Source: Opitutia bacterium UBA7441 (GTDB lineage: Bacteria > Verrucomicrobiota > Verrucomicrobiia > Opitutales > Coraliomargaritaceae). Taken from it: a DNA stretch of 32,713 nucleotides. The stretch lies in NCBI GenBank assembly GCA_002480015.1, contig DLQD01000088.1, positions 450-33,162 on the forward strand, in the 5' to 3' direction. Every line of letters begins with the position of its first letter. Within the stretch, counting starts at the first letter, position 1. The notes beneath the pieces were generated by a model. That model saw only the letters and a program-made list of their open reading frames with translations. It made no database searches and was not told where the DNA came from. A program made the position numbers and the translations under genes. Of this stretch, positions 16,059 through 25,250 are shown one piece after another.

Positions 16059-18128
16059 GTGGACTTCAAACTCAGCAGCGATTATTCCCCGCAGGGGGAT
16101 CAGCCCGAGGCGATTCGACAGCTTGTCGCGTCGGTGCGCGCGGGCCACCGCTACCAAACCTTACTCGGGGTGACTGGTTCGGGCAAAACCTTTTCCATGG
16201 CCAACGTTATCCAGGAACTGCAACGCCCCGCACTCGTTATTTCCCACAACAAGACGCTCGCGGCGCAGCTCTATTCTGAGTTTAAAGCCTTCTTTCCTGA
16301 AAATGCAGTCGAGTACTTCGTCAGCTACTACGATTATTATCAGCCCGAGGCTTATATTCCTCAGACGGATACTTACATCGAGAAGGACTCTTCCATAAAT
16401 GACGAGATCGAGCGCCTGCGTATCTCGGCCTCCTCCTCGCTGATCAGTCGTAACGACGTCATCGTGATTGCCAGCGTCTCCTGTATTTACGGACTCGGCT
16501 CGCCCGAGGATTTCAAGGCGATGATGATCCCCCTCCGCGGTGGGCTCGAATTATCCCGCGATGACTTTCTTGAGCAGTTGGTCGCCACGCTTTATAATCG
16601 AAATGACATTGACTTCAAGCGGGGAACCTTTCGTGTTCGCGGCGACGTGGTCGACATTTATCCTGCCTATATGGAGTCCGCCATTCGTGTTGAATTCTGG
16701 GGCGATGAGCTGGAAAGCATCCGCGAGCTCGACCCGGTGACCGGGGAAACAGGCGCGATCATGGAGATGTTTAATCTGTATCCGGCGACTCAATACGTAA
16801 CGCCAAAGAATAAAATCGATGCCGCGATCGCAGGCATCCGACAAGAGCTCGATGAGCGCGTTGCCTATTTCGAATCACAAAATATGTTGCTTGAAGCGCA
16901 GCGCATACGAATGCGTACGGAATATGATATCGAGCTTCTTCAAGAGATGGGCTTCTGCACGGGCATTGAGAACTACTCTCGTTATCTCGCAGGGCGCAAT
17001 CCGGGCGAGCGCCCCTTCTGCCTGATCGACTTTTTTCCAGAGGATTTTCTCCTCTTTGTCGACGAGAGTCATGTGACCCTGCCGCAAGTGCGTGCTATGT
17101 ATAACGGTGATCGTGCTCGCAAGGAACGCCTCGTCGATTATGGCTTTCGCCTACCCTCGGCAATGGACAATCGCCCGCAGAAGCTCGAGGAATTCGAAGC
17201 GATCACCGGGCAGACTATTTACGTTTCAGCCACTCCCGCCCAGCACGAATTGGACGTATCGCAGACGATTGCTGAGCAAGTCATTCGGCCGACGGGGCTA
17301 GTGGATCCGATGATGGAAATGCGCCCGATTAAAGGGCAGGTTGAAGACTTTATTGGTGAAGTGCGCAAGGCATCCGAGGCGGGCGAGCGAACCTTGGCCA
17401 CAACTTTGACCAAGCGCATGTCCGAAGACCTCTCTGACTACCTGCGCGAAGCGGGGCTGAAGGTGGAATATCTGCATTCCGATATCGATGCAATCGAACG
17501 CGTCGAAATACTCCGCCGCTTGCGAAAGGGCGAATTTGATGCACTCGTCGGGGTCAACCTTCTACGAGAAGGCCTCGACCTGCCTGAGGTCGCGCTCGTC
17601 GCGATACTCGACGCGGATAAAGAAGGCTTCCTCCGTAGCGCGACGAGTCTGATTCAGACTGCCGGCCGTGCAGCGCGCCACGAAAAGGGGCGCGTTATTC
17701 TCTATGCCGATGTGATCACCAATTCAATTAGGCAGACGTTGGAAACCACCGACTACCGGCGCGAAAAGCAACTCGCCTACAACAAGGAGCACGGTATTAT
17801 CCCCGTCGGTGTGAAACGTAGTATCGACGAGAGCCTTCACGCCCCTGGCAAACGCTATGAACAAGAGGAGACGGCCGCCGTCGGTTTACTCGCCGAGTCG
17901 GACGACCGCGACGTGGCCAGTGTCATCGCCGAGATGGAGGAAGAGATGCTGGACGCCGCCCGCAAGCTCGAGTTTGAAAAAGCCGCGATGATCCGAGACC
18001 AGATTGAGACCTTGCAAAGTGGCCAACACGGTGGCGGCGAATATGGTGGCGCTAAATCTAAGCCCTACAAAAAACGTAAATCAAAAACCGTTTATAACGC
18101 CAAAGGAATGCCCAAGAAACGACGTTGA
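16059..18128 (+). CDS. uvrB: Excinuclease ABC subunit UvrB
   Basis: This 689-residue damage-recognition helicase-like subunit of nucleotide excision repair has Walker A GVTGSGKTFSMANVI. The beta-hairpin region is SYYDYYQPEAYIP, and the DExH-type motif is LFVDESHVTLPQ. Helicase motifs include YVSATPAQHE, GVNLLREGLDLPEV and QTAGRAAR. A C-terminal UVR domain (AARKLEFEKAAMIRDQIETL) binds UvrC. The GTG at 16059, just before DFKLSSDYSPQGDQP, matches the usual UvrB N-terminus. The frame stays open to a GTG at 15963, so a longer N-terminus of up to 32 residues cannot be excluded. A basic Lys-rich tail follows the UVR domain. It is convergent with recA, 19 nt apart. Confidence 0.96.
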   Translation: MDFKLSSDYSPQGDQPEAIRQLVASVRAGHRYQTLLGVTGSGKTFSMANVIQELQRPALVISHNKTLAAQLYSEFKAFFPENAVEYFVSYYDYYQPEAYIPQTDTYIEKDSSINDEIERLRISASSSLISRNDVIVIASVSCIYGLGSPEDFKAMMIPLRGGLELSRDDFLEQLVATLYNRNDIDFKRGTFRVRGDVVDIYPAYMESAIRVEFWGDELESIRELDPVTGETGAIMEMFNLYPATQYVTPKNKIDAAIAGIRQELDERVAYFESQNMLLEAQRIRMRTEYDIELLQEMGFCTGIENYSRYLAGRNPGERPFCLIDFFPEDFLLFVDESHVTLPQVRAMYNGDRARKERLVDYGFRLPSAMDNRPQKLEEFEAITGQTIYVSATPAQHELDVSQTIAEQVIRPTGLVDPMMEMRPIKGQVEDFIGEVRKASEAGERTLATTLTKRMSEDLSDYLREAGLKVEYLHSDIDAIERVEILRRLRKGEFDALVGVNLLREGLDLPEVALVAILDADKEGFLRSATSLIQTAGRAARHEKGRVILYADVITNSIRQTLETTDYRREKQLAYNKEHGIIPVGVKRSIDESLHAPGKRYEQEETAAVGLLAESDDRDVASVIAEMEEEMLDAARKLEFEKAAMIRDQIETLQSGQHGGGEYGGAKSKPYKKRKSKTVYNAKGMPKKRR

Positions 18129-18147
18129 TCTTAAAAAGAGTTCTAAA

Positions 18148-19236
18148 CTACTCCTCTGTTTCGTCTTCCTCGCCACTGCTGCCGGTCAGGGACTCGCCCG
18201 CTTTCGGATGGACTTTTTCCATGATGAGCTGCGTCAGTTCGTTGGCCAGCTCAGGCGTATCTCGGAGGTGCTGTTTGGCGGCTTCGCGGCCCTGGCCTAT
18301 CATTTCACCCTTATAGGCGACCCAAGAACCCTTCTTTTCAAGAATCTTGTGCTCGACCCCGAGGTCGACGAGCGAGCCTGTGTGGGAAATGCCTTCGTTG
18401 TACATGATATCGAATTCACTCTCAGTGAAAGGCGGGGCGACCTTGTTTTTCACGATCTTGATGCGAGTACGATTGCCCACGACTTTGCCGTTACTTTCCT
18501 TAATCTGGCCGATGCGGCGAATATCCATCCGCACGGAGGCGAAGAACTTGAGGGCGCGGCCACCGGGTTGCGTCTCGGGGCTACCGAACATGACCCCGAT
18601 TTTTTCGCGGATTTGGTTGGTAAAGAGCACCACGCATTGCGATTTGCTGATCGCGGCGGTCAGGCGGCGCATCGCCTGGCTCATCATACGGGCTTGCAGG
18701 CCGACCGTGGTATCGCCCATTTGACCGTCGAGTTCGTTCTTCGAGACGAGGGCGGCCACCGAGTCGACTACAATGATATCGACCGCATTGGAACGGATTA
18801 GCGTTTCGGTGATATTGAGGGCGTCTTCGCCGCTTTCAGGCTGCGCGACCATCAGGTTGTCGAGATCGACACCGACGACTTTCGCGTAGCGAGGGTCGAG
18901 GGCGTGCTCGACGTCGATAAAGACGGCGTTGCCGCCTTCTTTTTGCGCCTGAGCGATGGCGCTGAGACAGAAAGTGGTCTTACCGGAACTCTCGGGGCCA
19001 TAGATCTCGCAGATGCGGCCGCGGGGGAGGCCGCCTGTGCCGAGCGCGATGTCGATCGCAATCGAGCCGGTGGAGATGACGTCGATCTCCATTTTAGTCG
19101 CTTCGCCGAGGCGCATAAGGGCGCCGGGGCCGAACTGTTTGTTGATGCCGGAGATGGCAAGATCAAGGTTCTTGCGGTCGGCTTCGGGGTTGCGAGCTGC
19201 GCGTTCGGTCTTTTGGATTTGTGCTTTGGCGGCCAT
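18148..19236 (-). CDS. recA: Recombinase RecA
   Basis: This 362-residue strand-exchange protein has Walker A GPESSGKT, Walker B region IIVVDSVAAL, DNA-binding loop regions GDTTVGLQARMMSQAMR and TNQIREKIGVMFGSPETQPGG, and an acidic tail ending EEDETEE. It catalyses homologous pairing and would stimulate LexA-type self-cleavage if the organism has an SOS response. The ATG at 19236 fits the family; an in-frame ATG at 19299 adds 21 unrelated residues. It is convergent with uvrB and divergent from ogt, forming a DNA-repair group. I saw no convincing LexA box of a known type in the 99-nt gap to ogt. Confidence 0.98.
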   Translation of the reverse strand: MAAKAQIQKTERAARNPEADRKNLDLAISGINKQFGPGALMRLGEATKMEIDVISTGSIAIDIALGTGGLPRGRICEIYGPESSGKTTFCLSAIAQAQKEGGNAVFIDVEHALDPRYAKVVGVDLDNLMVAQPESGEDALNITETLIRSNAVDIIVVDSVAALVSKNELDGQMGDTTVGLQARMMSQAMRRLTAAISKSQCVVLFTNQIREKIGVMFGSPETQPGGRALKFFASVRMDIRRIGQIKESNGKVVGNRTRIKIVKNKVAPPFTESEFDIMYNEGISHTGSLVDLGVEHKILEKKGSWVAYKGEMIGQGREAAKQHLRDTPELANELTQLIMEKVHPKAGESLTGSSGEEDETEE

Positions 19237-19335
19237 AATATTATAGTTCTTTCGGTTAAAATATCGTATTTGCAACTCACTTTGAAACACGGAATCCACT
19301 TGGCAAGACTAAATGATAATTTGTTCACTACTTCA

Positions 19336-19836
19336 ATGGCCCATGCTCAACCGCGTGAATTAGGCTGTTTCCTGCTCACGCGCTTTGGTTGGGTGCGAGT
19401 GCGTTTCACCGAGGCGGGCTTGTCAGAGCTGGTCTTTGTCGACAATCCGCTGGAGATTGAAGGCGATAGTGTCTTCCGCGCTGCCTTTATGGAGTGGCTG
19501 AGTGTCTTTGAGCGGCTGGATGCCGAGGCGCAGTGGCGCTGTCTCGATCCTGCGGGTACGGACTTCCAAAAATGCGTCTGGCGGGCTCTTTTGAAGATTC
19601 CCTTCGGCAGACGCACGAGCTACGGGCAGATCGCCGGGGACTTGAGTCGGCCGAAGGCGAGTCGTGCGGTCGGCTCGGCCGTGGGTGCGAATCCGGTCTC
19701 GTTGCTGATCCCTTGCCACCGCGTGCTGCCGGGCTCGGGGCGCTCGGGCAATTATCGCTGGGGCGCCGATCGAAAGCTCGCGCTGCTTGACGCCGAGCAA
19801 GAGTCGGGCTCTGATCTGTGTTCTTTATTCAAATGA
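19336..19836 (+). CDS. ogt: Methylated-DNA--[protein]-cysteine S-methyltransferase
   Basis: This 166-residue suicide alkyltransferase removes alkyl groups from O6-alkylguanine. The acceptor Cys127 lies in LLIPCHRVLPGSG. FQKCVWRALLKIPFGRRTSYGQIA is the helix-turn-helix region with the arginine finger, and NYRWGADRKLALLDAE ends the domain. The upstream open frame continues back over recA, but the ATG at 19336 gives the normal length. Its stop overlaps the next start (ATGA), so it is coupled to a small membrane protein gene. Confidence 0.93.
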   Translation: MAHAQPRELGCFLLTRFGWVRVRFTEAGLSELVFVDNPLEIEGDSVFRAAFMEWLSVFERLDAEAQWRCLDPAGTDFQKCVWRALLKIPFGRRTSYGQIAGDLSRPKASRAVGSAVGANPVSLLIPCHRVLPGSGRSGNYRWGADRKLALLDAEQESGSDLCSLFK

Positions 19837-20252
19837 GCACACCCGAGCTATCTGATCGACAAACAGCCTCTGCCCGCGGCCTGCGCTATGCACGTAGAGC
19901 GGGCTATGTGTTAACGGCGCTGCTGCTGGCTTTGGGCATTACCGCACTCGTCAAAGGGCAGGGCACTTTTGAAACTTTTAAAGGCATTTATTTCGTCGCC
20001 TATGGCATCGTGATCAGTCTGCCCTTTGCGCGTATGTCGGACAAAGTATGGCGCAGATGCTATGGCTTGCTGGTCGGGCTTTCGGCTTTGTTTGTCTTCG
20101 TTATGGTCGCAGTTGTGATGTTTGCCTACATGGCGGCCGATGCCCGGGGCGAACGCCTCGGCGTGCCGGGCTTTGAAGGCACGCTGATTTTTCTCGCGCT
20201 GCTCCAAGTGCCCGTGGTGCTCTTTCAACGTAAGCCGGATTTGTTGGACTGA
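19833..20252 (+). CDS. Small integral membrane protein of unknown function
   Basis: I do not recognise this 139-residue protein. It has about four hydrophobic helices (roughly residues 25-45, 53-70, 80-105 and 115-132) joined by short basic loops such as RMSDKVWRR. Its start overlaps the ogt stop (ATGA) and its stop overlaps the HAD gene start (TGATG), so all three genes are translationally coupled. No catalytic or ligand motif is visible. Confidence 0.75.
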   Translation: MSTPELSDRQTASARGLRYARRAGYVLTALLLALGITALVKGQGTFETFKGIYFVAYGIVISLPFARMSDKVWRRCYGLLVGLSALFVFVMVAVVMFAYMAADARGERLGVPGFEGTLIFLALLQVPVVLFQRKPDLLD

Positions 20253-20899
20253 TGCAGTATAAACACGTCATCTGGGACTGGAACGGAACGCTCCTCAACG
20301 ATACTTGGCTCTGCGTCGAAGTGCTCAACGGTCTTCTTGCGCGACGCGGACGCGCGCCGATCTCTGAAGACGTTTACCGCGAAAATTTCGGCTTTCCGGT
20401 CATCCACTTCTACGAATATCTCGGCTTCGACACGGATGTGGACAGCTTCGATCAGGTCAGCCGCGAATTTATCGGCGACTACGAGGCGCGCTGGTTCGAC
20501 GAGTGTGCGCTTCATCGAGACGCGCACGAAGTCCTCACGGCGATGTCTGGGCTTGGCCTGACACATTCGGTGCTTTCAGCGGCCAAACAAGAGGCGCTCG
20601 ATGCGGGTATCGTTCATTATGGTATCCGCGAACATTTCACCGGCTTGGTCGGCACGGATAATATTTACGCAGAGGGCAAAGTGGCCCGCGGGCTGCACTG
20701 GATCGAGCAGCTCCCGTGGAAGCCCGAAGAGGTCGTTATGATCGGCGACACTTTGCACGACTTCGAAGTCGCTGAGGCTATCGGTACGGACTGCATCCTC
20801 ATGGCGCATGGGCACCACACGCCGGAGCGCCTCGCGGCGACCGGTAAGCGTATCGTGCATTCGCTGCGCGAGTTGGTGGAGGTGCTGGGCGAAGAGTAA
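20252..20899 (+). CDS. HAD-family hydrolase, phosphoglycolate phosphatase-like
   Basis: This 215-residue HAD hydrolase has motif I VIWDWNGTLL (nucleophile and acid Asp, although DWN rather than DxD puts Asn at the acid position), motif II LSAAK, a Lys in the EGKVARG region, and motif III IGDTLHDFEVAEAIG. A helical cap lies after motif I, as in the PGP and beta-phosphoglucomutase-like class. DWNGTLL occurs in a number of HAD proteins annotated as phosphatases, so activity is plausible; the substrate is unknown. It ends the ogt operon and is convergent with the large hybrid kinase gene, 19 nt apart. Confidence 0.85.
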   Translation: MQYKHVIWDWNGTLLNDTWLCVEVLNGLLARRGRAPISEDVYRENFGFPVIHFYEYLGFDTDVDSFDQVSREFIGDYEARWFDECALHRDAHEVLTAMSGLGLTHSVLSAAKQEALDAGIVHYGIREHFTGLVGTDNIYAEGKVARGLHWIEQLPWKPEEVVMIGDTLHDFEVAEAIGTDCILMAHGHHTPERLAATGKRIVHSLRELVEVLGEE

Positions 20900-20918
20900 G
20901 TCTGCGCAGGCTCTGAGC

Positions 20919-23900
20919 TTATCCGAGCAGCTCATTCAAGAGATGACTGATGCTGTGCATGCTGACCGGCTTGACGAGGATTCCGTCGAAGCCGCCATGA
21001 TCAACTCGTTCATGCGTTTCGGCCGAAGCGTCGGCCGTAAAGGCGACAATAGGCACTGCTTTATTCGTGGCATTCGGTAGACCACTGCGTATTTTTTTCG
21101 TTACGACGTAGCCCGAATCCCCGGGCATCTGTAGATCCATAAAGATGCAATCATACTGCTTCTCGGCCAACAGCTGCAGAGCCTGTTCACCGCTGGTTAC
21201 GGTATCGCTTTTAAAGTTTAAACGCTCGAGCATTTTATTCATGACAACTCGGTTGGCCGAATCGTCATCTACGATCAAAGCCTGTCGCTCTCCTTCGAGT
21301 CGCTTGATCGTCTCGGGCTCATTGTTTTCTTCGGGTGCATCAGTCGGTTCTGCCTTGATCGAAAAGATGAAGCTGGAGCCCACGCCAGGCGCGCTCTCGA
21401 CTTTAATCTGCCCCCCCATCAACTCGATGAGCTGCTTAGAGATCGAGAGCCCGAGCCCGGTGCCTCCGTATTTGCGGGTGTCCGAATTGTCCTCCTGCGT
21501 AAATGGCATAAAGAGATTCTCATGGAAATTAGGGTCGATCCCGATGCCGTTGTCCTTGATCGTAAATTCTATTTTACCGCTAGGCAGGCTTTTTACTTTG
21601 ATCGAGATCTCTCCCTTGTCCGGGGTGAATTTAACCGCATTGCCCAATAAGTTGAGCAGCACTTGCTCAAGCCGAACGGAATCGTAAATGTAGTAGTCCT
21701 GCTTCAGTTCGTAGTCCGTGCGGAGCTGCATCTGTTTTTCTTTGATGCGGGCGCCCAAAACATCCAGAGCTTCTTTAATCGTATCCGGAAGCTTATGCTT
21801 TTTCAGGATAAGTTCCAGTTTGCCCGCCTCGGATTTTGAATATTCGAGGATGCTATTGATCAGCTCCAGCAGCGCATGCGCTGAAGATGTGATGGTCGCT
21901 AAATAATCGGCGTAGGAATCATCTTTCATCTCTGCGGAGAGTAGTTCGGCCATGCCGCAGATCCCGTTGAGTGGCGTCCGAATTTCATGACTCATCGTTG
22001 AGAGAAAGGAGGCTTTGGTTTTGAGCGCCGCTTCTGCCTTTTCCTTTGCTCGGATCAGATCGAGTTCCAGCGTCTTTCGCTTATGGATGTTCATCGTCGT
22101 GCCGGTCATCGCCAGGCCGCGCCCCGTTGCGGTGCGCCGGCTGACGATGCCAGTTTCCAGCACCCACTCATAGATGCCCTCCGAGTCGAGGTAGCGGTGC
22201 TCGCAGAGCCATTCATCAGCTTTGCCCTCGGTGCATTCGCGTAGAGATTTCAGCACGTAGTCGAGGTCATCAGGGTGCACTCGTTTGACCCAGTAGTCGG
22301 ATGTTTTATCCACGCTGTCGCAATTGTAGCCCAAGATGCATTCCCCGTCCGCATAGACATTCAGATGGTCGCTGGGGAGATCCCACTCCCACCAGGCCAT
22401 GCCGGCGGTTTGCATGGCGCGCGATAAGCGCGAGCGTATTTGATTGGAATCCGTCACGTCGGTGAAGGTGATGATCACGCCGTTAATTTCATGCGCAGCA
22501 TCGAAAAAGGGCGTCATGCGGCGCAAGTAGGCAACCCCTTTTGCGGTGGTCGCTTCGCGCTCGTTACGGATGCCCGTGCGGAGCACCTGCTTCAGGTCTA
22601 AAAGCATTTCATCGCGGCGCTCCAGATGGTAGGCGATCTGCTCAATGGAGCGCCCTATGTCTTGAGGTATTAGGCTGAATGCGAAGGAGATGGCTGGGTT
22701 GAATCGTTTAATTTTGAGCTCATTGTCCACGTAGAGAACGCCGTCCTGTGTGCTGGCAAGCAAGTTTTCGTGGTCTTTATTCAGCTCGAGGACTTCCTTG
22801 TTCTTGGCTTCTAGCTCCGCATTTACGGCGTAGAGGTCAGTGTTCATGGTGTAGAGCTCTTCGTTGGTGCTTTGCAGCTCCTCGTTAGCGACTTGCACCT
22901 CTTCGTTAATAGCTTGCAGCTCCTCGTTACTGCTCTGCAGTTCTTCAACGGTTGCTTGCAGATTTTCTTTGGTCGAGCGCAGTTCGTCTTCCAGCATCCG
23001 CATGCGCGAGCGGGTCTCTTTATCGACTTGAAAATCGCTGGGAGGCTCTGCCGTCTCGACGATCTGAGCCGCGTCTTTTCTGGGCTCAAACGTGACCAGT
23101 AGCAGGCCGAGATCATTCTCGCCATCGAGGTAAGGCACGATGGAGACATCGATCACCTCGTTACCCTGTCGGCTGGTGCAGCTGATCCCTTCTGAGCGGA
23201 GCGCCTGCTTCTGTGAGAGCACTCGCTGCAGCGTCGTGGAGACGGCCAGTTTGAGATCACCCTCAAGCAAGGAGAGGAAGTCTTGATCCGCCCGGCCTTC
23301 ATTAGGCCGACAATAGTTGGCCGCACCGCCAAAGTAGTGGCGCACCTCCCGATCGCGGGTGATGAGCACCCCAGCCGGCGCAAAGCGCTTGAGCACGAGA
23401 TCGTAGGCATCCAAGAGATTACGCTCGACGGAAACCGTCGTGGTACGTGACGGGGGGAAGGTCATGCCATCCAAGGCTTGCGCTTGGGTGCGGGCGTAGA
23501 GTTGCTGCGGGTGCCCCTTCTGTGAGAGTTCACCTTGTTTACTGTATATTTTTCCAGCAGTCGAGACTGACTGGAATACGTTTTCAAGCTTCCCCGGGCT
23601 CTCGCTGGCACCCAGTAAGAGGTGGCCATGCTTCAGCAGCGCATAATGGAAGCAACGCAAGGCGGATTCCTGCGCTTCCGGCTTCAAGTAGATCAGTAAG
23701 TTGCGGCAGGTCACCAGATCCATGCGTGTGAAGGGCGGATCCACCAGCAAATTATGAGGCGCAAAAACGACTTTTTGCCGGATCTTCGATTTAACTCGGA
23801 AACTGTCTTTGCCCTCGAGGTGGAAGTAGCGATGCAGTCGTTCTTTACTCAGGTTGGCGACAGATTCTTTCGTATAGATGCCTTGTCCGGCGCGCTGGAT

Positions 23901-24950
23901 GGATCCTCTATGGACGTCGGTCGCGAAGATTCTGATCTTACCTTTGTAGCCATGTTTGCGCGCGAGCTCGTCGCAAAGGATGGCGATCGAATAGGCCTCT
24001 TCGCCACTGGCACAGCCTGCCACCCAAATACGAAATTGTGCGGGAGCCGCGTTCGAGGAGAAGGCGGGCTCGATCACTTTCTGAGCCAGCTCGCCATAGA
24101 CCTTGGGATCTCTGAAAAATTGAGTGACACCGATCAGCAAGTCTCGATAGAGGGCGTCCGACTCCGCCTGATCCTGCTCTAGAAATTTGAGGTAATCGAC
24201 GGCGTCCTTCACCGAGTGTAGCTCCATGCGCCGCTCGATACGCCGGCTCACGCTGGTAATTTTATAGCGCGAGAAATCGATCTCGTAGATGCGTTCGAGG
24301 AACTCGAATAATTCTGCGTAGCCGATGTTCAGTGTTTCGACGAGTGCGTCTTGGCGAAGTAGGCGCGGGCCGGCGTATCCAAGTGCGAGTTGCTTTGGAT
24401 CGCCTGTATACTCTTTGATCGCAGGCCACATGGCCTCGGGTGCCATAATAGCGTGGCAGATCCCCCGGCTGATCACGCTTTGCGGCATCGAGGGGAACTC
24501 GGCGCTTTCCGGAGACTGCGCGATGACGAGGCCACCGCTTTTCTGTATGGCCGCGGCTCCCTGTGCGCCGTCCGAGCCGGTTCCGGAAAAGACAATGCCG
24601 ACGGCGCGTTCACCATAGGCCTCCGCGGCGGATTCCATAAAAATGTTGATCGGTAGTTTATCCAGCTGTCGCGGGCCCAGCTCAAAGTGCCCATCTTTAA
24701 TCGTCATCAGTCGTCCGGCCGGAATCAGGTAGACTTGATTCAATTCGATCGGCATCTCGGACTCGACCTTCTGTATCGGCAGCGAGGTATAGTCCTTCAA
24801 TATTTGAGCCATCAGGCTTTTGAAGTCCGGCGACAGGTGCTGGACGATCACAAAACTTGCGTTAGGCTCCTCCCCTACAGTTTTAAAGAAATCCTCCAGC
24901 GGAGCAAGTCCGCCAGCTGAGGCACCGAGAGTAACTATAAGGTTTTGCAT
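20919..24950 (-). CDS. CheB-CheR-PAS-histidine kinase-receiver hybrid sensor protein
   Basis: This is a 1343-residue multidomain protein. Residues 1-185 are a CheB methylesterase domain with Ser11 (GASAGG), His38 (QHLSPD) and Asp127 (GTGSDG), but no receiver before it. Residues about 210-475 are a CheR methyltransferase with the SAM site VAGCASGEEAYSIAI and CRNLLIYL. Residues 510-630 look PAS-like. Residues 645-725 are a coiled coil built of repeated NEELQ-type heptads. Two PAS/PAC units follow (about 725-845 and 845-960), then HisKA with His988 (SHEIRTPLNG), HATPase_c with Asn1104 and DNGIGI/GGTGLGLSI, and a receiver with Asp1272 (FMDLQMPG). No transmembrane segment is evident, so it is probably cytoplasmic. 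No chemoreceptor or other che gene is in the window. Confidence 0.93.
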   Translation of the reverse strand: MQNLIVTLGASAGGLAPLEDFFKTVGEEPNASFVIVQHLSPDFKSLMAQILKDYTSLPIQKVESEMPIELNQVYLIPAGRLMTIKDGHFELGPRQLDKLPINIFMESAAEAYGERAVGIVFSGTGSDGAQGAAAIQKSGGLVIAQSPESAEFPSMPQSVISRGICHAIMAPEAMWPAIKEYTGDPKQLALGYAGPRLLRQDALVETLNIGYAELFEFLERIYEIDFSRYKITSVSRRIERRMELHSVKDAVDYLKFLEQDQAESDALYRDLLIGVTQFFRDPKVYGELAQKVIEPAFSSNAAPAQFRIWVAGCASGEEAYSIAILCDELARKHGYKGKIRIFATDVHRGSIQRAGQGIYTKESVANLSKERLHRYFHLEGKDSFRVKSKIRQKVVFAPHNLLVDPPFTRMDLVTCRNLLIYLKPEAQESALRCFHYALLKHGHLLLGASESPGKLENVFQSVSTAGKIYSKQGELSQKGHPQQLYARTQAQALDGMTFPPSRTTTVSVERNLLDAYDLVLKRFAPAGVLITRDREVRHYFGGAANYCRPNEGRADQDFLSLLEGDLKLAVSTTLQRVLSQKQALRSEGISCTSRQGNEVIDVSIVPYLDGENDLGLLLVTFEPRKDAAQIVETAEPPSDFQVDKETRSRMRMLEDELRSTKENLQATVEELQSSNEELQAINEEVQVANEELQSTNEELYTMNTDLYAVNAELEAKNKEVLELNKDHENLLASTQDGVLYVDNELKIKRFNPAISFAFSLIPQDIGRSIEQIAYHLERRDEMLLDLKQVLRTGIRNEREATTAKGVAYLRRMTPFFDAAHEINGVIITFTDVTDSNQIRSRLSRAMQTAGMAWWEWDLPSDHLNVYADGECILGYNCDSVDKTSDYWVKRVHPDDLDYVLKSLRECTEGKADEWLCEHRYLDSEGIYEWVLETGIVSRRTATGRGLAMTGTTMNIHKRKTLELDLIRAKEKAEAALKTKASFLSTMSHEIRTPLNGICGMAELLSAEMKDDSYADYLATITSSAHALLELINSILEYSKSEAGKLELILKKHKLPDTIKEALDVLGARIKEKQMQLRTDYELKQDYYIYDSVRLEQVLLNLLGNAVKFTPDKGEISIKVKSLPSGKIEFTIKDNGIGIDPNFHENLFMPFTQEDNSDTRKYGGTGLGLSISKQLIELMGGQIKVESAPGVGSSFIFSIKAEPTDAPEENNEPETIKRLEGERQALIVDDDSANRVVMNKMLERLNFKSDTVTSGEQALQLLAEKQYDCIFMDLQMPGDSGYVVTKKIRSGLPNATNKAVPIVAFTADASAETHERVDHGGFDGILVKPVSMHSISHLLNELLG

Positions 24951-25250
24951 AGCGCGAACTTCGCATGCATACTAGAATCGAATTCTCCTATAGCAAGCTC
25001 CACTTTGGCCATTCGGAGTAGGAGGATGCAATTATAAGCCTAATTTTTTTTCGTTAGAGCAAGTTTTATGGCAAGCCACTCCTGGACTGGGCTCAGGGCT
25101 GATGGTTGTGTGTTATTTCACCATGTACCCTAAGCTGTAATACCTAGTTCTAACCTAGGGTAAAATACGCAAAAAGACCCTGAGCTCGAATCAACTTTTT
25201 TGCCAAACGAAGGGCAATGATGGAGCATTGCCGACCCGATTCTTCGGGAC
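24951..25250. other. Intergenic region between dapF and the hybrid kinase gene, with nested inverted repeats
   Basis: This 300-nt gap has no supported gene. It holds nested inverted repeats: outer GCTCAGGG (25092-25099) with CCCTGAGC (25179-25186), and inner TACCCTA (25127-25133) with TAGGGTA (25157-25163), all perfect. Close to the dapF stop, GGCAATG (25213-25219) pairs with CATTGCC (25226-25232) around six bases and may help end dapF transcription, although no T-run follows on the minus strand. TTAGAGCAAGTT at 25055-25066 resembles TTAGAGCATGTT at 26201-26212 on the other side of dapF. The region would form the leader of the hybrid kinase transcript. Confidence 0.6.

Noticed and set aside
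18004..18801. A 265-codon plus-strand frame opposite recA
   Set aside because: It mirrors recA codons and starts inside uvrB; no family resemblance.
18904..19335. In-frame N-terminal extension of ogt back across recA
   Set aside because: The extension is antisense to recA and unlike any alkyltransferase; the ATG at 19336 gives a normal-length protein.
19237..19335. SOS box or sigma-70 promoter in the recA-ogt gap
   Set aside because: TATAAT occurs 3 nt before the recA ATG, too close to act as its -10 element, and no palindrome matching a known LexA site was found.
23447..24182. Several open frames on the plus strand opposite the hybrid kinase gene
   Set aside because: They are antisense shadows of the CheB-CheR region without recognisable domains.
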